Part shown: in pieces, positions 62,198 to 64,000 of the stretch
Layout: the number at the start of each line of letters is the position of its first letter
Position numbering within the stretch: the stretch's first letter is position 1
Origin: Calothrix sp. PCC 7716
GTDB taxonomy: Bacteria > Cyanobacteriota > Cyanobacteriia > Cyanobacteriales > Nostocaceae
Length of the DNA: 64,000 nt
Assembly (NCBI RefSeq): GCF_019977735.1
Contig: NZ_AP025018.1
Location: 2,170,001-2,234,000, forward strand
Direction: 5' to 3'
Notes under the pieces: generated by a model
Databases searched by the model: none
Told to the model about the DNA's origin: nothing
What the model saw: only the letters and a program-made list of their open reading frames with translations
Program-made: the position numbers and the translations under genes

Positions 62198-62491
62198 TCA
62201 AGCTGCCTTCGGGGTGAGTATTTCTAAATCTTTATTCAAGTCTCTAGTTTCAGACTTATGAGTTGAATTTTTTCGTTTAAATTTAGACATTTTGATTTTG
62301 ACAACACGTTGATTTACACGATTTCTTCGAGGTCGATCAATTTCGGACTCAGAGATTAATAACAATAAGTAATGGAAATCACGACTCCTTCCATGTTCGG
62401 AACCTCGGCTCATGCGCCGCAGCCTTTGGTGTAATTTCTCAGCCGCCGCGCGCTCCTCTTCTGGTAAATTAATGTTTTTCTCCGATTCCAT
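62198..62491 (-). pseudogene. Probable C-terminal fragment of a transposase
   Basis: A 97-codon frame, highly basic, with IDRPRRNRVNQRVVKIKMSK and FKRKNSTHK, which resembles the basic C-terminal ends of IS4-type transposases. It lies between other mobile-element remnants. The upstream 200 bases on the same strand contain further broken frames (LMPIQEELLTTI). I cannot exclude a small independent gene. Confidence 0.5.
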
Positions 62492-62716
62492 AATTTCTTT
62501 AAATTGTTGTAAGCAATTCTTCCTGTATCGGCATTAAATATGGCTGTGATTGTTTACCCAAGTAAGCAAGCAAGCTTTTTACTGCACCATCACCAAAAGG
62601 TAATTGGTGCAGGCGCCCACCATCTACACAACTCCATACGCTTTCTCAATCAAAGACAGTAAGTTCTCTTGTACTGGCGTTAAAGGCTTATTCCTTTTAC
62701 TCATTGCTTTCAATCT

Positions 62717-63043
62717 AAAGGTATTAATCAGATTCATGTAGTAAACAGAAGCGATAATACAAATTATGCAAGAGCAAAGACAGGCGCCAGAATAATTCAC
62801 GTTTCCAAAGATTTAATGCAAATGTACTCAAATTATCTAATTGCTGAATATCCAGAAGTCGATAGCGATTATGCATTTATCAACTGTTGGAAGAAGCCGT
62901 TAGGGGCGCCGATGTCAAAGTCTAATGTAGATAATTTATTCAATCGTCTAGCTAAAAAAACAGGAATTAAAGCGTATCCCCACCTTTTAAGACACACTCA
63001 CGCGACAGAATTAATTAGGGTTCTTGCGTACTTAGCGTGCTAA
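62717..63043 (+). pseudogene. Tyrosine recombinase (phage-type integrase) fragment
   Basis: The in-frame sequence starts without an initiator (KGINQIHVVNRSDNTNYARA, KTGARIIHVSKDLMQMY) and reaches the active-site motif HLLRHTHATELIR, which supplies the H-x-x-R-H residues of tyrosine recombinases. The final His/Trp and Tyr boxes are absent because a stop follows shortly. Both ends are missing, so it is a remnant. Confidence 0.7.
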
Positions 63044-63112
63044 ATTAATATTATAGTGCCAAGAAAGTAAAGCTCTAATTTCAAAATTGCGAAAATTTCT
63101 AAAGCCAAATCC

Positions 63113-63346
63113 TTACCCAGTGAGCGTTGTGTACGTTGTGGTGTATATAACCAATGGTGGACATTCTTGGAGAACGTCCACAACAGTTGCGGCATCAATT
63201 AATTGATATGACCGAGAACGGTTGTAGTTGAATCTATTTCTACAATACTCCTCGAAGGTGTTATGAGTATTGCGGTACAGGCGCCACTGGTCTAACCGCC
63301 GCAGAAAAAGCCACGCGAGCGCGCACTCGGCGCCGTTGATGAACAA
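63113..63346 (-). pseudogene. Fragment of a plasmid/phage-type protein
   Basis: A 77-codon frame with RLYRNTHNTFEEYCRNRFNY and SRSYQLIDAATVVDVLQ. This block is familiar from longer plasmid- or phage-linked bacterial proteins in which it precedes ParB-like or methylase parts, but only the block is present. The first and last 15 residues look unrelated. Likely another remnant of mobile DNA. Confidence 0.45.
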
Positions 63347-63503
63347 GATTTGTAAAAATAATTACATCATGGTTGAAATCGGCGCCTGTTTCCGAAGCAA
63401 GAAATTAGACACTATAGCAACATGTTTTTTCTGTTCCTTATTTCTAAAGTAAAATACCAGTTCAGGCGCCTAAACTATTTGCGACCCAGTTAATTAAACT
63501 CTT

Positions 63504-63809
63504 CTAATTTTTTCTAATTTTAACTAACTTTGGATAATATCTATAATTATCTGAGTCTGGAATATATCCAAGCTGACCCCAAAAGCTTTTACGCTTACCT
63601 ATATCTTGCTTGGTCAATCCTTCAATATAAATAATACTTTCAACAATAAAACCCTCTCTTAACACGGCACTAGCAGCTTGATTATTTGGTGATACATATT
63701 CAACAACACCTTCAACAAAAACAGAGGGTGTTAAAAAGTTTAACCCCAATACTCCAATAACTAAACCTAAACAGGTGCCTACTAAAAATGTTATAACTAA
63801 TTTTCTCAT
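63504..63809 (-). CDS. Hypothetical membrane-anchored protein, 101 aa
   Basis: A short N-terminal hydrophobic helix (KLVITFLVGTCLGLVIGVLG) is followed by about 75 soluble residues (VEGVVEYVSPNNQAASAVLR ... GQLGYIPDSDNYRYYPKLVK). The helix could be a signal anchor. I start at ATG rather than the TTG four codons upstream. I do not recognise the family. The sequence after it to the window end (63810-64000) is AT-rich and without a visible gene. Confidence 0.55.
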   Translation of the reverse strand: MRKLVITFLVGTCLGLVIGVLGLNFLTPSVFVEGVVEYVSPNNQAASAVLREGFIVESIIYIEGLTKQDIGKRKSFWGQLGYIPDSDNYRYYPKLVKIRKN

Positions 63810-64000
63810 GATTTTATTCAATATTTAAGTTTAATAGATTTTTTACAATGCTCTAATCAATTAATTGTTAAGCACATTAAAGATAAATGGATAATTTGCT
63901 TAAAATAAGCGGCACATAGGCATTATTTTCTTTCATGATTGTTAATCCAAACTTGAAATTTCTTTATGTAAAGTTTCATAACATTCGGATGGCGCTATGT

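Noticed and set aside
1-64000. tRNA, rRNA or riboswitch genes
   Set aside because: I saw no cloverleaf-like sequence or conserved rRNA or riboswitch core on either strand by eye; a covariance-model search would be needed to exclude them fully.

Overview
The window comes from a filamentous, probably nostocalean cyanobacterium. It carries families largely restricted to cyanobacteria or plastids (DUF1822, DUF928, DUF3122, an EGY1-type site-2 protease, the XisH/XisI pair, WD40 and pentapeptide STAND proteins), is AT-rich, and is full of short palindromic repeats. The usual cyanobacterial HIP1 octamer GCGATCGC is almost absent (one copy seen, near 39041). Instead the hexamer GGCGCC occurs roughly 80 times by eye.

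Layout. 0-6.7 kb is ordinary: a DUF924 gene cut by the window edge, an Lhr-like helicase whose 3' end has been duplicated and altered by a repeat, a repeat array, an HMA-like/PAP2 phosphatase and an EGY-type M50 protease. 6.8-16 kb is a broken inverted duplication of a three-gene module (HTH/sigma-like protein, DUF1822 protein, CHAT peptidase): one arm lost DUF1822, the other lost CHAT. 16-25.6 kb holds a lipoprotein pair, a GDSL esterase, an internally deleted AAA-TPR gene, a TnpB-like gene, an internally deleted caspase-WD40 gene and xisHI. 26-35 kb is a likely three-gene conflict operon: caspase-alpha/beta-hydrolase, CHAT-AAA, and AAA with 15 nearly identical WD40 repeats. 35.6-43.8 kb is a tandem array of nine small peptidoglycan-binding-domain proteins with two subtilases. 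44-53.5 kb holds two paralogous STAND NTPases with the same promoter and NTPase core but different sensor ends (pentapeptide plus TolC-like helices, versus WD40), a CHAT protein, a third subtilase and a remnant of a further STAND copy. 53.5-58.6 kb is a DUF1822 / CHAT-CHASE2 / DUF928 / DUF3122 set. 59-63.4 kb is a graveyard of transposase, NACHT and integrase fragments around a complete lipase gene.

How it may work together. Caspase and CHAT proteases, lipases/esterases, subtilases and NTPase sensors with WD40 or pentapeptide arrays are the parts of NTP-dependent conflict or programmed-death systems of multicellular bacteria. Most of these genes share one upstream element: ACTGCAT(A/C)AGT, about 15 bases, then CTATAT. 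It always points at the gene and lies 28-95 bases before the start codon. I infer a dedicated regulon, perhaps read by the sigma-like proteins encoded here. The STAND N-termini and the neighbouring CHAT protein also carry similar short RHIM-like motifs, which suggests amyloid-type coupling of sensor to effector. These functional links are inferences; the shared boxes, paralogy, deletions and domain orders are seen in the sequence.
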